Assembly: GCA_025617375.2 (NCBI GenBank)
Contig: JAMYGW020000012.1
Span: 806,001-870,000, forward strand
Direction of reading: 5' to 3'
Length of the DNA: 64,000 nt
Origin: Acarospora socialis
Lineage: Eukaryota > Ascomycota > Lecanoromycetes > Acarosporales > Acarosporaceae
The position numbers were made by a program, and so were the translations under genes. Below, in pieces: positions 1-10,620 of the stretch; position 1 is the stretch's first letter, and every line of letters begins with the position of its first letter. A model generated the notes under the pieces. The model searched no databases. It was not told the DNA's origin and was given only the letters and a program-made list of their open reading frames with translations.

Positions 1-2
1 CG

Positions 3-161
3 AACAGAAGGCCAATGCAGCACCCACCACCGCAACAGAGAGATGTTCTGACGTCAAATCCGGACTTTGAACTACCTGTTGGTACGAGAGGGGGACTAGG
101 GGGGCGCCCAGGACGATCGGGAAGTTCACCCAGTCAGAGATATCCTACCAACGACATGTAG
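3..161 (+). CDS. 3' end of an unidentified gene (partial)
   Basis: An open frame enters from the left edge and ends at the TAG at 159-161, giving about 52 residues rich in Pro, Gly, Ser and Arg, including RDVLTSNPDFELPVG and a last segment SPSQRYPTNDM. The low-complexity, disordered composition looks like the C-terminal tail of a longer protein whose body lies outside the window. I do not recognise the family. The alternative is a chance open frame, since 159 nt is short. The residue mix and the clear gap before the next gene favour a real tail. Confidence 0.5.
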   Translation, partial: NRRPMQHPPPQQRDVLTSNPDFELPVGTRGGLGGRPGRSGSSPSQRYPTNDM

Positions 162-880
162 CAGCCCCGATCAGCGCCTTCTATGCCCTTTATCCTTCCC
201 CGTATTACCCGACTATCGAGCAATCTCAACCATCTCATCAGCTCAAAAACAGGCCTGCACTTGCAGAAAGTCTATGGCTACCATTTACCATTCTCAGCGC
301 TATTCCTCCGCACATCTACTTTGCGCTCCACAGCACCATTTCTTACAATACTGTCCTACCATCTTGTCTTGGATTTATTATCCAGGTTTCATACTCTGTA
401 TGTGGACAGCTAGATGCACCTTCAAGGTCATTGTTCCATTTCATGTATATACATAAAAACATACCAGAGTACTCTTACTATAGAAATCACCATTAGCACG
501 AAAATAAATAGTCTTCTCGTGATAGATGGAATGAACCTGCCAAGCAAGCATCGCAACCCACCTGCATCCGCATCTTCCTGAAAGCCCCACTAACAACCAC
601 TTCCCCCAGTCCATAGAGTCTTCTCGCCTTATGAATAGAAAGTAACTGGAGTTTGATGTCGAAAATTACCAAACTCAAAGAGATGGTCTAGACCCTCTTC
701 AAGCCCCACCATGCCCATTGCGGGGTAAGGGGCGAGGAGGGGTGTCAGTAAATATAAACAGACAGACCCCACGACACTGATATGGCGAGCAACGGACAGA
801 ATCCCAATTCACTCCCGCTCACGCCATTCTTACGAGTTTATCTTCTTGTCTAAGCAAACTTTGAAGAACAGGCGCTCAAC
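162..880. other. Intergenic, 719 bp
   Basis: This lies between the left-edge gene and the GST start. Short open frames on both strands have no coding character and no good starts. The last 60 bases form the GST leader; the sequence before the ATG at 881 has A at -3. Confidence 0.5.
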
Positions 881-1835
881 ATGCCTACGACGAAAAAAGT
901 CGGCTCTGCTGGCCCCGCGAACGAAAAGATCGGCGGCGTGCCTACGATCCACTACTTCGACTTCCAGTCGCGAGGACGAGGGCAAGTGGTCCGGCTGATG
1001 TGGGAGGTAAATCAACTTCCTCCCATCCCTCCCTTTTCGTCTTGCCCTCTCTCCCTCCCTGCATCGCTCAACCTCCAAGTCTCCTCCATCCCTTCCCCCC
1101 CTAGTCCCCTCCGCTAACATCCTCCGCCCCACCAAACCTAGGACGCCGGCATCGCCTACGAAGACGTCCGCTACACCTTCGACGAATACCCCTCGGCCAA
1201 AGACTCCACCATCAAACAACTCAACCCCACCGGCAACATCCCCGTCATCGAGCTGAACGGCCAGATCCTGACGCAGAGCTACGCCATCCTGCGACACTTC
1301 GCCCGGCTGCTGGGCGCCTACGACGGCACGACCGAAGACGAGAAGTATTGGGCCGACGCCATGTGCGACGTCGCCATCGACTGTACGTTGTCTCCCTTCC
1401 CCCTTTCCTTTCTCTCGCTCTTTTCGGACTTGCCATCACGATCCGTCACGTCACGTCACATCACGTTTCCGTATCCTAGAAAGACTGACAACAACGCTGT
1501 GCTATCCAGGGCGCACCCTCTTCATCACCGCCTTCTTCTCCCCCACCAAAGACCAAACCTACCCGGCGCACCAAACCGGCGACCGCAACCGCTTCCTGGC
1601 CGCGCTCGAAACGCACCTGAGCACGCACGACCTCTCGCGCCGCGGGCCGTTTGTCATTGGCAAGGAGGTCACGTATGCGGATCTGGTGATCTATCAGATC
1701 TGCCATGATGAGAATCTGACGCAGGAGGGGAGGAAGGGGCTGGGTGGGTATCCGCGCTTGAGGGCGTTGGTGGATGCGGTGGAGGGGAGGGAGGGCGTGG
1801 CGGCTTTTTTGGGGAGTGAGCGGTATTTGGGGTAG
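881..1835 (+). CDS. Glutathione S-transferase, sigma-like, 3 exons
   Basis: Predicted 230-aa cytosolic GST that conjugates glutathione to electrophiles or reduces peroxides. Exons are 881-1006, 1142-1382 and 1510-1835, with introns starting GTAAAT and GTACGT. The N-terminal thioredoxin-fold half carries IHYFDFQSRGRGQVVRLMWE (Tyr near residue 25, the usual sigma-class catalytic position) and the glutathione-binding core NPTGNIPVIELNGQILTQSY (cis-Pro in NIPV, then QS). The C-terminal helical half includes FVIGKEVTYADLVIYQI, the conserved N-capping region with buried Asp. Length is normal for the family. The coding strand is C-rich in exon 2 and G-rich at the end of exon 3 (see findings). The family is clear; the substrate is not known. 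Confidence 0.88.
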
Positions 1836-2613
1836 GGTGGGTTGCGGAGGAGGGAGGATGGGGAAGGGGTGCGGTGGATAGGGAGGAGGGGGTTGTTGTG
1901 TGTATGCTGGGAGCAAGGCCTGTGCAGGGGTGGAGGAGCACCGACGCCAAGCACGAATGTAGGGGCTTCGATTGCTTGGAAGTTGAGCACGATGTTCGTT
2001 GGTACTGTGCTGTACAGTACATACGTACGTGCTAGCCAATTTGTCATAAACTCAAACGTACCTTGAACATGACATGAATGGCCCGGGGCCCAACTGGCCT
2101 CTCTTGCGCTTCGTGCGCGATCAGTTGCATAGGACAAATGCCCTGTGCGTTGAAGCCGAGTAGGGTGGTTATTCGAGTTGAGCTGCTAGTGGTGTAATTA
2201 GGGTTCTAGGATATATGTGATGGTGGACTTGAAGTTGAAGTGGTGGATGTGATTGTTGGCGTGTTCCCAGGCTAGATTACGTACGGGATTGAGTATCGGG
2301 ATGGGGAGGCAAGTGAAGATGTACAGAACTCGATTCGTGAGCGTTACATCATGAGTGCCCTACATGAAGGAACATCTTCGCGTTACCGACAGCTCCATCA
2401 AGCCACCCCCCGGCAGCTCCGTCACAGGCGACATCGACTGCAACCTCGACGAGACACTGTCTAATATATTTCCAAGCATCCAAACCGACCATACATTCTT
2501 ATCCCAACGAAGTACGACCCAACGCTCCGAAAGGAAAATCCCAACATCCTCAGTGCTAAGACCACCGAGTACCAGTATGGTGCACATGACAGTTATTATC
2601 ATAGACTCTCCCG
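1836..2613. other. Convergent intergenic region, 778 bp
   Basis: This holds the 3' ends of the GST gene (plus) and the ATPase gene (minus). The G-rich bias of the GST gene runs on to about 1910. No further gene is supported. Antisense frames over 1476-2137 are proline/histidine-rich shadows of the G-rich strand. Confidence 0.5.
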
Positions 2614-4438
2614 TCAAGTGGCCAAGATGCTCCGCCCCCCATCCGCCGTCAGCCGCTGCCTGACCCTAATCTTCAAATACCGCATGCCCAGTTTCGCCGC
2701 CTTTTTCGTCTCGGCTCCATTCTCGTCCAATTTCTTCCTAAGGCACAACATCGCTGAAGGCGAAAACAACAGCGCCTCGCCAGGGTCAAGATCGACGACG
2801 GCGTTGAAAATCTCCTCGAGGTTGCGGTCCGAGCCGGAGCCGATCGTCGACGCGCCTGCAAGGTGGGCTTTGAGGGCGTTGAGCCATTCGGGGGAGGTGA
2901 ACCGATGGACGAACGTCATGGAGCTAAGATTGAGGAGTTTGGGCGAGATGGTGGGTTCTTGGGTGGCGATTACGATGCGCGTGGCGAGGTGGCGCTGCTG
3001 GCGGATGACGGAGAGGAGGGTTTCGGTGAAGACGTTTGCTGCTGGGGAGTCGGTCATGAACTGCCCGATCACGGTTAGCTGGGGTTGTTGAGGAGGCGGT
3101 GGGATGGTGAGATCGACTTACTTTGTGGGCTTCGTCGAGAGCGATGATCCGGCTCCCGCTGCTGCGATCTTCTAGGAAGAGGGACAGGCAGATGTTAAAT
3201 AACACACAGGCGGCGCTCTCCTCGACAAAGGGGCAGCTGAGATCGACGATTGTCAGGCTACCAGGCTTGAAACTCCAGATGTCGGGTTTGTTTCGCGTCT
3301 TTTCGCTTTTCTTGTTCGGTGGATATAGGGGCTTAATGCCGGATGACTGGCATGCTTCTTGTGGGGAAAGGTCCATAAAGCTCTCGAGCAAGCTGAGACG
3401 TAGTCTAAGAGGTCCATTTTGCTTATCAGTGAAGCCCTCAGCGAGAAGCCTATTCTTGAAAAGTGCGTAGTCAAAGCCTGGAGCGCCATGAGACTCGACA
3501 GCCATGCGGCGGAGAATGTTACAGACGACCTTGGCAAAGTCAGTGACGCCAAGCGGAGGGGTGTATCATTCACGTACTTCCATATATAACGGCATTGGCC
3601 CATCCTTCTCGCTCACCGCCATCAAACTCATCATCTTCTGGATGTCCAGGTTCTTCTCGCGCAACAGCATCGGCACGACAGTTGGCTTCGTTGCACCAGC
3701 AGGGAGTCCAGGCAGATTCTCGTACGCTTCCTTCATGCGCCAGTAGTTTGTCGGGGAAACAAGGACCCGAACAGGAATACCAGAAGAGCAGAGGTATGCA
3801 GCTTCGCAGATCTGACCGCTCGAATGACTCGTGAAAGGGTCGTAGTGGAATACAATTCCTGCAAGCGGATTTGGGAGCTCGCCAAGAATGGAGGGCAAGA
3901 GAGAGTTCTCTAGCATGCACGACAGCGTATGGCTCTTGCCACTCCCTTGAGAGCCGCAGATAAAGGCTGACCAGGGAGCGTTAACATTAAGATGGATGCG
4001 GCCATCTTCCAGCCCCGGATGCTCATCAAGCTTACCAGCCCGCTGCATCCTCATGAACTCCTCGTAGACTTCGATATCCGCAGCCAGAAGACCATACTGA
4101 GGAAACTCGTCTGAGACACCGTTCAACGTATTCCTTATGTTTTGAGCATTAACGCTAACCAGGTCCTGCACGGCAGATGAGAAAAGAGGCGTGGTTCGCA
4201 GCTCTTGCCGGTGTGTATCGACTGAATTAACATCCATGGTACGCGTCGCCGTAGATAGGAGATTCATCTGCGAGTCAAAGACGTCACTTGCGGTGGCTCT
4301 TCCGGCCATGACTCCCACGGCGAGAGGTGCAGTCGCACGTTGTCTTTGGCGGATTTTCGCAAATTTGCGCGTTGCTGCAACGGAATCGCCCTCGGTTGCA
4401 GAAGTTGCAGCAGATATGTCAGCAACTAGAGATTCCAT
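2614..4438 (-). CDS. HerA/FtsK-like P-loop ATPase, 3 exons
   Basis: Predicted 571-aa ATPase. Exons (minus) are 4438-3578, 3529-3122 and 3060-2614, all phase 0. Walker A is GSQGSGKS at about 162-169; Walker B is RIIALDEAHK at about 414-423, ending exactly at the second exon border. Between them lies an acidic helicase-like core (TIVDLSCPFVEESAACVLFNI), and after Walker B comes RIVIATQEPTISPKLLNLSS, the sensor-type strand of the HerA/FtsK/VirB4 fold. HerA-like enzymes are hexameric DNA pumps or helicases; the role of the fungal members is unknown to me. There is no signal peptide or membrane segment. A nearby upstream TTG is not used; ATG 4438 is the first in frame. The family call at fold level is fairly secure, the function is not. 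It sits in an accessory-looking stretch. Confidence 0.78.
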
Positions 4439-4458
4439 ATTTGCCAATACAGGTGTGT

Positions 4459-4466
4459 CTTATATA
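4459..4466 (-). promoter_or_regulatory. TATA-like box upstream of the ATPase gene
   Basis: Reads TATATAAG on the minus strand, 21-28 nt before the ATG at 4438. The spacing is close for a normal leader, so transcription could begin almost at the start codon or the box may be fortuitous. Confidence 0.25.
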
Positions 4467-4481
4467 GGAACGTGATTGCTT

Positions 4482-4751
4482 TTACGTGCCAGATGGACAG
4501 ACAGAGATATTGCTCGAAGGTAGTAGATTACTTTTGAGAGTATCGAAGGAGCAACACGTAGCGGACAGATCTCCGATGAAGAATCCACGAGTTGTGTTAT
4601 TCACCTCGTAAGAAATTCCATGCAATTGAAATGCTGTTGTGTCTCCATATGGACTAGGCAAGTACGTGAATCGCATTTGTTGGTTAGGCTTGGAAAATAC
4701 ACAAAAAATAGCACGTGAAGCTTCAGTTGCTGCTGAAAACATTAATGCCAT
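4482..4751 (-). CDS. Possible small 89-aa protein, unidentified
   Basis: A complete ATG-to-stop frame (MALMFSAATEASRAIFCVF... to ...SNISVCPSGT) lies 44 bp before the ATPase start on the same strand. It has six cysteines but no clear signal peptide and no family I recognise. Base composition is A+T-richer than the flanking genes. It could be a small gene, an unspliced upstream exon of the ATPase, or chance. Confidence 0.2.
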   Translation of the reverse strand: MALMFSAATEASRAIFCVFSKPNQQMRFTYLPSPYGDTTAFQLHGISYEVNNTTRGFFIGDLSATCCSFDTLKSNLLPSSNISVCPSGT

Positions 4752-5764
4752 CGTTAGATCTTCATCTTTCTCATCACTGCGGAGAAGAGGATTGCTTCTT
4801 CTTTCTATCTAGGCCCATAATTTGTTGTCAAACGAACAGAAAATGAAATTTCTTCCTTACATTTGGCCCACTGACTTGACATCGGACTTAGTGGTGGACA
4901 AGAAAACACTGGCAAGATCGAACTGTAATTGAGAAGCAGAAACAGAAAGTCTGAAAGACTTTTGGTTACTGGGTAGGGCTACTAACTCGTAGCCGCTTCT
5001 GAAGATCTTGAAAAGAGCTAAGATTCAACAGATTTTGCTCTAGTAGCACAGTGTACTCTCCCAAAGACGGGTGTACTCGAGACCACCTATCTTCCTCCAA
5101 CAATGGCAGATCGAGGTTCAAATCCCCAAACTTCCGTTACTGCGTACGAAGTAGTGTATCGCCTATGACTTACCACTCTAGCTTGATGATTCCTGTTCCA
5201 TAGTCTGCCAGTTAGTTTGCATTGATTCGACTCGTGCTCCTGCGAGCCTGACTCCGCGAGTAGAGAAATCCTGTAGGTTCAGTCAACGCAACAGGACAGT
5301 ACCGTAACGTTACAAGCGTAGAGTGAGATCTCCAAGGGTATAAAGTGCTAAACAGTTGGAAGAGCAGTTTCAGGAACAGATGCATTCTGACGCCTCGGAC
5401 ATCTTGCAGCTTGTGATCAACACATAGCAGCTTCGTAAAGTTAGAAACGTGAGAGGGTCGTAATTATTGGCTGGATGCTGTATGCTGAGGTGGGTAATGG
5501 CCAGGGCACTTTGCTGCTTCTCACCATATTCACCACCACCACAGCAACACATGCTCAAGTCTTGACACATAGCACTGAACACCTTGTTTTGCATATCCTT
5601 GTCACGACTCTCCACGTCCTGCGAAACTGCAATAGGGATAAGAGTCGCTCGCAAGCTCGTTGTGTCGTAGGATCTTTCCTTGTACTTGTAAGTCGCCCTC
5701 TAGGATCTCGGTTGCGTTGGTTGACGAGATGTGAGCGTTGCAGTGCACAAGTACCAGTGTGACA
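4752..5764. other. Intergenic, about 1 kb, divergent promoters
   Basis: This separates the minus-strand ATPase (and the small frame at 4482) from the plus-strand 372-aa gene. No convincing gene. The right end (from 5703) is the part that recurs at 11047-11184. A B-box-like GGTTCAAATCC at 5115-5125 does not belong to a foldable tRNA. Confidence 0.4.
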
Positions 5765-5840
5765 ATGTCAGCGCTACCGAAGCAGGGAGATGCAGTTCCA
5801 GGAGGTCGTCAAATAGTCAACGATGAAGATATCTTGAACC
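5703..5840 (+). repeat. Segmental duplication, copy A (gene start)
   Basis: 138 bp covering 62 bp of leader and the first 25 codons of the 372-aa gene. It matches 11047-11184 with 11 differences and no gaps (about 92% identity), 9 of the 11 being transitions. This copy continues into an intact gene, so it is the likely source; the other copy is embedded in decayed repeats. Confidence 0.9.
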
Positions 5841-6998
5841 CTGCACTTGGCACCAAACAATCGACAACGATGCAAGAAGTGCAGCGTGAGACTACCCTCC
5901 GCCAAGCTAAACACAAGCTCGGCATGACCCAGGCGGAATGGCTGCGTTTGCAGCAAGAGGTCCTGAAGTACCTCAAAGACCTTAAAGGAGAGATCCGAAC
6001 AAACGAAGAGGCAGCCGTTGCGTTTCTCAACGACACCGGCGCCAAGGACCGCTTCTTTGGAATGCTGACTGGTGGAGAGGCTGAAGGTATGCTGGTGAAG
6101 GGCGCCGGGCTGGCATGGGGTATCGATGACGAGCAGTAAGTAATCGTGCAGCCACGGTGGATTTTAGGCTGACGTATGAAGGATCATCGCCCAAATTGCC
6201 GCCATTGTATCTGCTTGGGGGCCAACCGCTTCATCTTACGACGGCTCCAGAGTTCAGGTTTTGGCAAAGAGGAGTGCAGATGCGTTCGACGATGACAACC
6301 AAATCCCCACGACCAAGCGCACACTCAAACCAAAATTGCCGGGAGTGCCTCTTGCTGATATTGTCGAAACCCTTGGAGGCACACCAGCACAGTATGAGAA
6401 AGACAACTCTCTGTTCGTCGAAGATGACGAGGACAGCGAACACCGACGTAGGAAAGAAACTGCTACCGGTCCTCAAGAAGCAAGGAACGACAGATCCCAA
6501 CCCGTCAGCAGTCAAGTGCAGACAGCATCAGAAACGGGAAAGGATAACGATACGCAGCAAGCCTTGCAGTATTTTGACCGCCCGATGAGCTTCAGCTTGG
6601 ATAGGTGGTTGCGTGAGCCCGAAGAGTCTCCTACACCAGTTATTCAGACTCCTCCGAAGCCGTGGCTAAAGGTCCACCTGTGCGTCGGTGGAGAAAGGTT
6701 AGTTCGAGATCATAAGCACCTACAGGTTGAACGCAGCATGAGTCTTGACAGCTTTAATTCTCAAGTCTTCCATCTCTACCACTGGGAGCTGGCAAGAACT
6801 CGTCAAAGAACTCGTCAGAATTTGGACAAGGACTCAATTCGTTGTTATATGGTGCACTATGCCATCGGAGGTGGTGATAACGTTGCTCAGGTCGGAGCGC
6901 ACGATGATGGAGCTTGGGAAGCTACTCTCGATAGGCTACACAACGTTGGAGTAGCCGATCAAGTCGTTTTGAAGGGTCATGTGGAGGTACATCTTTGA
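5765..6998 (+). CDS. Orphan 372-aa protein, 2 exons
   Basis: Exons are 5765-6135 and 6251-6998; the intron runs GTAAGT to CCAG. With this junction the frame reads ...IDDEQ/VQVLAKRSADAFDDD and stays open to TGA 6996-6998. The protein starts MSALPKQGDAVPGGRQ, has a charged helical stretch (about 45-85, KHKLGMTQAEWLRLQQEV), an acidic low-complexity middle with a basic patch (PTTKRTLKPK, possible nuclear signal), and a more ordered C-terminal third (KPWLKVHLCVGGERLVRDHK...). No known domain is recognised. An ATG 27 nt upstream (5738) is in frame but has a weaker context. Its first 75 bp of coding sequence recur at 11109-11184. Confidence 0.6.
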
Positions 6999-8316
6999 AC
7001 TGTTGGCAAAGGGGCTGTCGACTTCTGTACAACTCTACAGCCGTGTACGGGAGCCTTGAATGTTTCGAAGCAGTGGGAAGGCAAGGCAACCTTGGTTAGG
7101 AGTGCAGGTGATGGTCTAGGTATGTGTTTGGTGGTCCAGAACTGGCGGTGCTCGGCTAGCAAGGACGCTAGCCCTAACTAAGCTAGCGTAGCCGCGACTG
7201 CTCATTAGCCACTTTAGATGCACGCCACCTGAGTTGAACCTCATCTGTTACAAGAAAGGCAATCATGAAGTGATAGTTATCAAGCTGACAGAAGATGCTT
7301 CTTCTTCTCCCATAGCTGGTGTCTGCTCCTTGATTTAGGATATCTTGAGTCTTGCGTGTGGTTGTATGATGTCTCCCAGCTGTCTATGAAAGTCAAGGAT
7401 GGCCCTCTTCCTCTATCATCTTAACTCAAACTCTTCGTCGCTGTGAAGACCTGTCTACTGCCATTCTCACCTTCACATAACTGGGAGATGTGTTGAGCCT
7501 TTGATTGATTCAATATGACCAGTCATTTCGCTTGACGCCCACGCAGCTCGGTTATCGTCCGTGAATACTTGCCCACAATGAATGTACTGAAGTGTTGAGT
7601 AAACTTCTTGTCTAATTTATCGTCATGTCTGGGTTTAAGTACCAGAGCCCACCCCCCGAAACTTGACACTCTTTTTCTTCCAAAATCCATCTCAATATAC
7701 AGTGTATATTTGAGCCACCACTATTGCCTTTGCCATTGAACCATTTATCTCCTCATGCGACTGCTCCTTCACCTTCATATATGACTCTTTGTTTTGAACC
7801 CTACCACCTAGGTTCCATGAAGAGCAGCAACTGCTGAGGGCTTGACGCCCAACACCTCAAAGGCAGCTTGCGATCCGCCCTCATACTCACATGGCGATTG
7901 GGCAAGACATGCCCAGCAATATCTGACGAAATCCACAATGCCCCTCATACCCTTAGGGCGTCTCACCAATCCTAAGCATCCAGCAGACCTTGGGCTCTTT
8001 CTTGAAGGCACTGTACCTATTCTATGGCCTTCAGCTGCACCTCAGCCCATATTCAATCAACAGTACTGTTCACGGGTCGCGTGAATACCTGTGGAGTGCT
8101 ATGCAATTATATGGTTAGTCTCTCATTCTTCCCAGAAGTGACTGTCCACTTACCAATTTTGCCAGCATCAATGCTACTGGGAGTACGACATAGCCGTTAT
8201 GAGCCCCAGCAACGTCGCATTACAGCCATCTTGTGATGTCGTCGAGGGCTTTCATGCTCTGGAGATATGTTTGTCATGCAAAGTTGTCAGATGCCAGTCA
8301 ACCAATCTCCTAGACA
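6999..8316. other. Intergenic, 1.3 kb
   Basis: No gene supported. A frame at about 7842-8081 (plus) and its antisense partner have no recognisable family. Three GCTAGC palindromes cluster at 7155-7187. The sequence is not strongly A+T-rich, so heavy RIP is not apparent by eye. Confidence 0.4.
7155..7187. repeat. Cluster of three GCTAGC palindromes
   Basis: GCTAGC occurs at 7155-7160, 7167-7172 and 7182-7187, within a larger imperfect inverted repeat (CGGCTAGC on the left, GCTAGCGTAGCCG on the right). It could form a small cruciform or be a binding site cluster; no function is assigned. Confidence 0.45.
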
Positions 8317-8376
8317 ATGTCTTTCATCAACCACCAAGAGCGGTTGAGTGACTCGGACGGCGACGAAGACGATACA
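8317..8376 (+). pseudogene. Possible first exon of the broken SRA gene
   Basis: An ATG with A at -3 opens a 20-codon acidic frame (MSFINHQERLSDSDGDEDDT) ending at a strong donor, GTGAGT (8377). It lies upstream of the SRA fragment in the same direction. A second coding-like stretch follows at 8734-8892 (includes RRQLDRLEDPKTPTEEIHSS). I cannot connect these pieces to the SRA frame with good splice sites, so the link is inference. Confidence 0.25.
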
Positions 8377-8921
8377 GTGAGTGTGCTGAATCACTTCAAC
8401 GATAGATTCCGTCAACACACAACAATAAAGCCATAGTGTCGCAAGTACAAGCTTTACCAAGAGCACAGGTCGCAACTACACAGCTTCTTGATTTGCGTTA
8501 AATGAAGCTAAAAGAAGAGCAAGAGAGGTAAACTCTAAGAACGAGTTGCATGCTGAAATGGAAAACCTCAAGTGGCCATGTCAGCGATAACAGAACACGG
8601 CAACGCACCAAATGCCAACACATACGCGGGACTAACGCCAGCAAGAAGGAGGAAACATAGAGAGATTGCAACATCGTTTTGGATCCACACGCTCGAGAGT
8701 CGGACAATACCTCCAAGTGTCTACCACTCATAGCGGTCCTTGAGCCAGAACTCAAGAAGGCAGCTTGATCGCCTTGAAGATCCAAAAACCCCGACAGAAG
8801 AGATCCATTCTTCGGGGAGGGCAGAGCCCTTTGTCAACCACGCCCAGAGTTCTATGCCTCGTCTCAACTTTCAGGGTGGACTGCAACATTCATAGGAGTC
8901 GTCAGCACTTTGCACGCAAAT

Positions 8922-9300
8922 ATGGAATTTCTCTACCTGCGCTGCCTGTCCGGCACCACGGACCCGCACCTGCTCCGCGGCATCGAAACTGTCCGCAAAA
9001 CAACCAACGGCACGAAACGGACAACACACCGGCTCGAGCCTTCATACAAGGACCGCCGATCCTGCGACCACGTCGGCCCCAGCGACCTGCAAAACGGCCA
9101 GTGGTGGCCGCTGCAGATCGCCGCGATGCGGGACGGCGCGCACGGCGAGATCGAAGCCGGCATCCACGGCAAGCCGGAGAAAGACGCCTTCTCCGTCAGG
9201 ATTTTGAGGGGAGCTCAAAGCGAAGGATCGGTGCTTGAGCTCGATGAAGGTGGCAGTCGCAGTAAGGGCGTAATTGCCCTTGAAAGAGCTGCCCCTTGAG
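8922..9300 (+). pseudogene. SRA/YDG-domain gene fragment, broken
   Basis: From ATG 8922 the frame reads MEFLYLRCLSGTTDPHLLRG, then GPSDLQNGQWWPLQIAAMRD and GAHGEIEAGIHGKPEKDAFSV. This is the N-terminal half of the fungal SRA/YDG domain (conserved QWWPLQ, DGAHGEIEAGI, and the GAYSV-like strand). SRA domains flip out and bind 5-methyl- or 5-hydroxymethyl-cytosine. After DAFSV the similarity stops: the YDG-type continuation (expected near -SGGYEDD-DNGD-) is missing, and the frame ends at TGA 9298-9300 after unrelated residues. The downstream 2 kb is a bed of decayed repeats that may include further parts of the gene. It looks like a relic; a drastically shortened live gene cannot be excluded. 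Confidence 0.6.
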
Positions 9301-9469
9301 TTAGAACCTGAGATGGTCGTGTCAAACAAGACAAGAACAACCAACAAAGAGCCGGACTTATGCGGGGCTCACTGCCACGAGAAGAGGAAGCGTGGAGAGA
9401 CTGTCACGGAAAAGGCAACATCACCAGGGCAGTGTTCTGACGGGTCCAGTCACACCTCACCTCAACTCG

Positions 9470-9970
9470 ACTCCACACAAGAGGGAAGCAAACATCCGTT
9501 TGCGCCCCTAAAAGCCCAAAAGCACCCAAAAATGGGCGTGGGCTAAACCTCCAGTCGAGGATGCGGACAGAAGACTTCCGGGAGATGATCAAGGTTGATT
9601 TTCGTAACAAACACTCGTTTGTTATGAGTTTATAAATCTCACGGATGCACAGGAGTGAGATTCCACAAGACGGTAGAAAACGTCCACTTGCGCCACCTAA
9701 AAAGCCCAAGACAGCACCCAAAGATCGAAGAGCGACTCAGAAAGGAACTGGGCGCGAAGCTCGAGAAAGAACAGCTCGCGAAATCTGACTCCAATTTGCC
9801 ACTCATGCAGCCCGAAAACCGGCGTGGGCTGAGCGTCCTGTCGAGGATGTTCAAAACATCCATAAGAGGGTAGAAACATCCACTCGCGCCACGTCAACGG
9901 TCAAGAGCATCCAAGATTGGGCGTGGGCTCAACCTCCCGTGGATGATGCGGAGAACATCCAACGGTTCCT
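9470..9970 (+). repeat. Three imperfect direct repeats
   Basis: Units at about 9470-9570, 9660-9865 (interrupted by about 80 bp) and 9860-9970 share the order (A)CA(T)AAGA.GGTAGAAA, CATCC(A)CT, GCGCCAC, AAGAGCA(T)CC, and TGGGCGTGGGCT(C)AACCTCC followed by GAGGATG. The third unit keeps the best frame (VKSIQDWAWAQPPVDDAENI), suggesting the unit was once coding. Confidence 0.6.
9568..9650 (+). repeat. Copy of the module at 10184-10250
   Basis: CTTCCGGGAGATGATCAAGG followed by TGATTTTCGTAACAAACA and a TTATGAGTTTATAAATCT segment matches 10184-10250 (CCTCCCGGAGAAGATCAAGG, then AGACTTTCGGAACAAACA and CCATTATAAATCT) with scattered differences. Confidence 0.55.
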
Positions 9971-10147
9971 GGTTGCACGATGAAATGTAAGTGTTACCAG
10001 TCTAATTTGACACTGCATGGATAATGACTGATTTGATAGATAGCACCAGAGACTGCCGACCCGGACTCACGCCGCTTCTTTGAGCAAGACAGAATCACCA
10101 ACATCCTGTGTCATTGGACGAAGACGGGCACACTGTGCGTCGTCTTG

Positions 10148-10212
10148 GAAGGAGGATTCTCCCGGAGAAGGTCAAGGAGAGGATCCTCCCGGAGAAGATC
10201 AAGGAAGACTTT
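10148..10212 (+). repeat. 30-bp tandem duplication
   Basis: Two adjacent copies of a unit reading GAGGATTCTCCCGGAGAAGG plus TCAAGGAGAG, the second with GATCC and AGATC variants. The encoded unit is RILPEKVKE / RILPEKIKE. Confidence 0.7.
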
Positions 10213-10620
10213 CGGAACAAACAGACTATCCATTATAAATCTATGAACCTTACCCCTCAAGAAGCAAGGCCAACCAATAAGGAAGTCGCGGAGTACACGA
10301 AGATTAGAGGATGTTTATCTTCTTCGAACTCAAACTCCCAGGTTGAATTGGCAAGAAAAGGCCAACCAAGGGCAAGATGAGCTGGGACAACAACCCATTA
10401 TCGCCCTGTCGCCCGGATGCATGCTCGGGCTGGAGGAGTATGAGATGATGACAATGACACCGCAGATCCGGACTCACTTCTATTCTTCGCAAGTCAGAGC
10501 GTTCTAAGCCTACAGAAGCCTCGCCCACAAAGACGTATGACACTTTCGACGTCGTTTGCTTCGTCCTGGGATGATCTGCGTGATGGCATAGAATAAGGCA
10601 ACAAGGGAAGAAAAAGAGTG

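Noticed and set aside
1476-2137. Proline/histidine-rich minus-strand frames over the GST 3' end
   Set aside because: Direct shadows of the G-rich plus strand.
5115-5125. B-box-like GGTTCAAATCC suggesting a tRNA
   Set aside because: The T-stem pairs poorly, there is no matching acceptor 5' strand and no credible anticodon arm upstream.
9042-9347. Minus-strand frame with SGSNS over the SRA fragment
   Set aside because: Plus strand shows the true SRA signature; the minus resemblance is a coincidence of a few residues.
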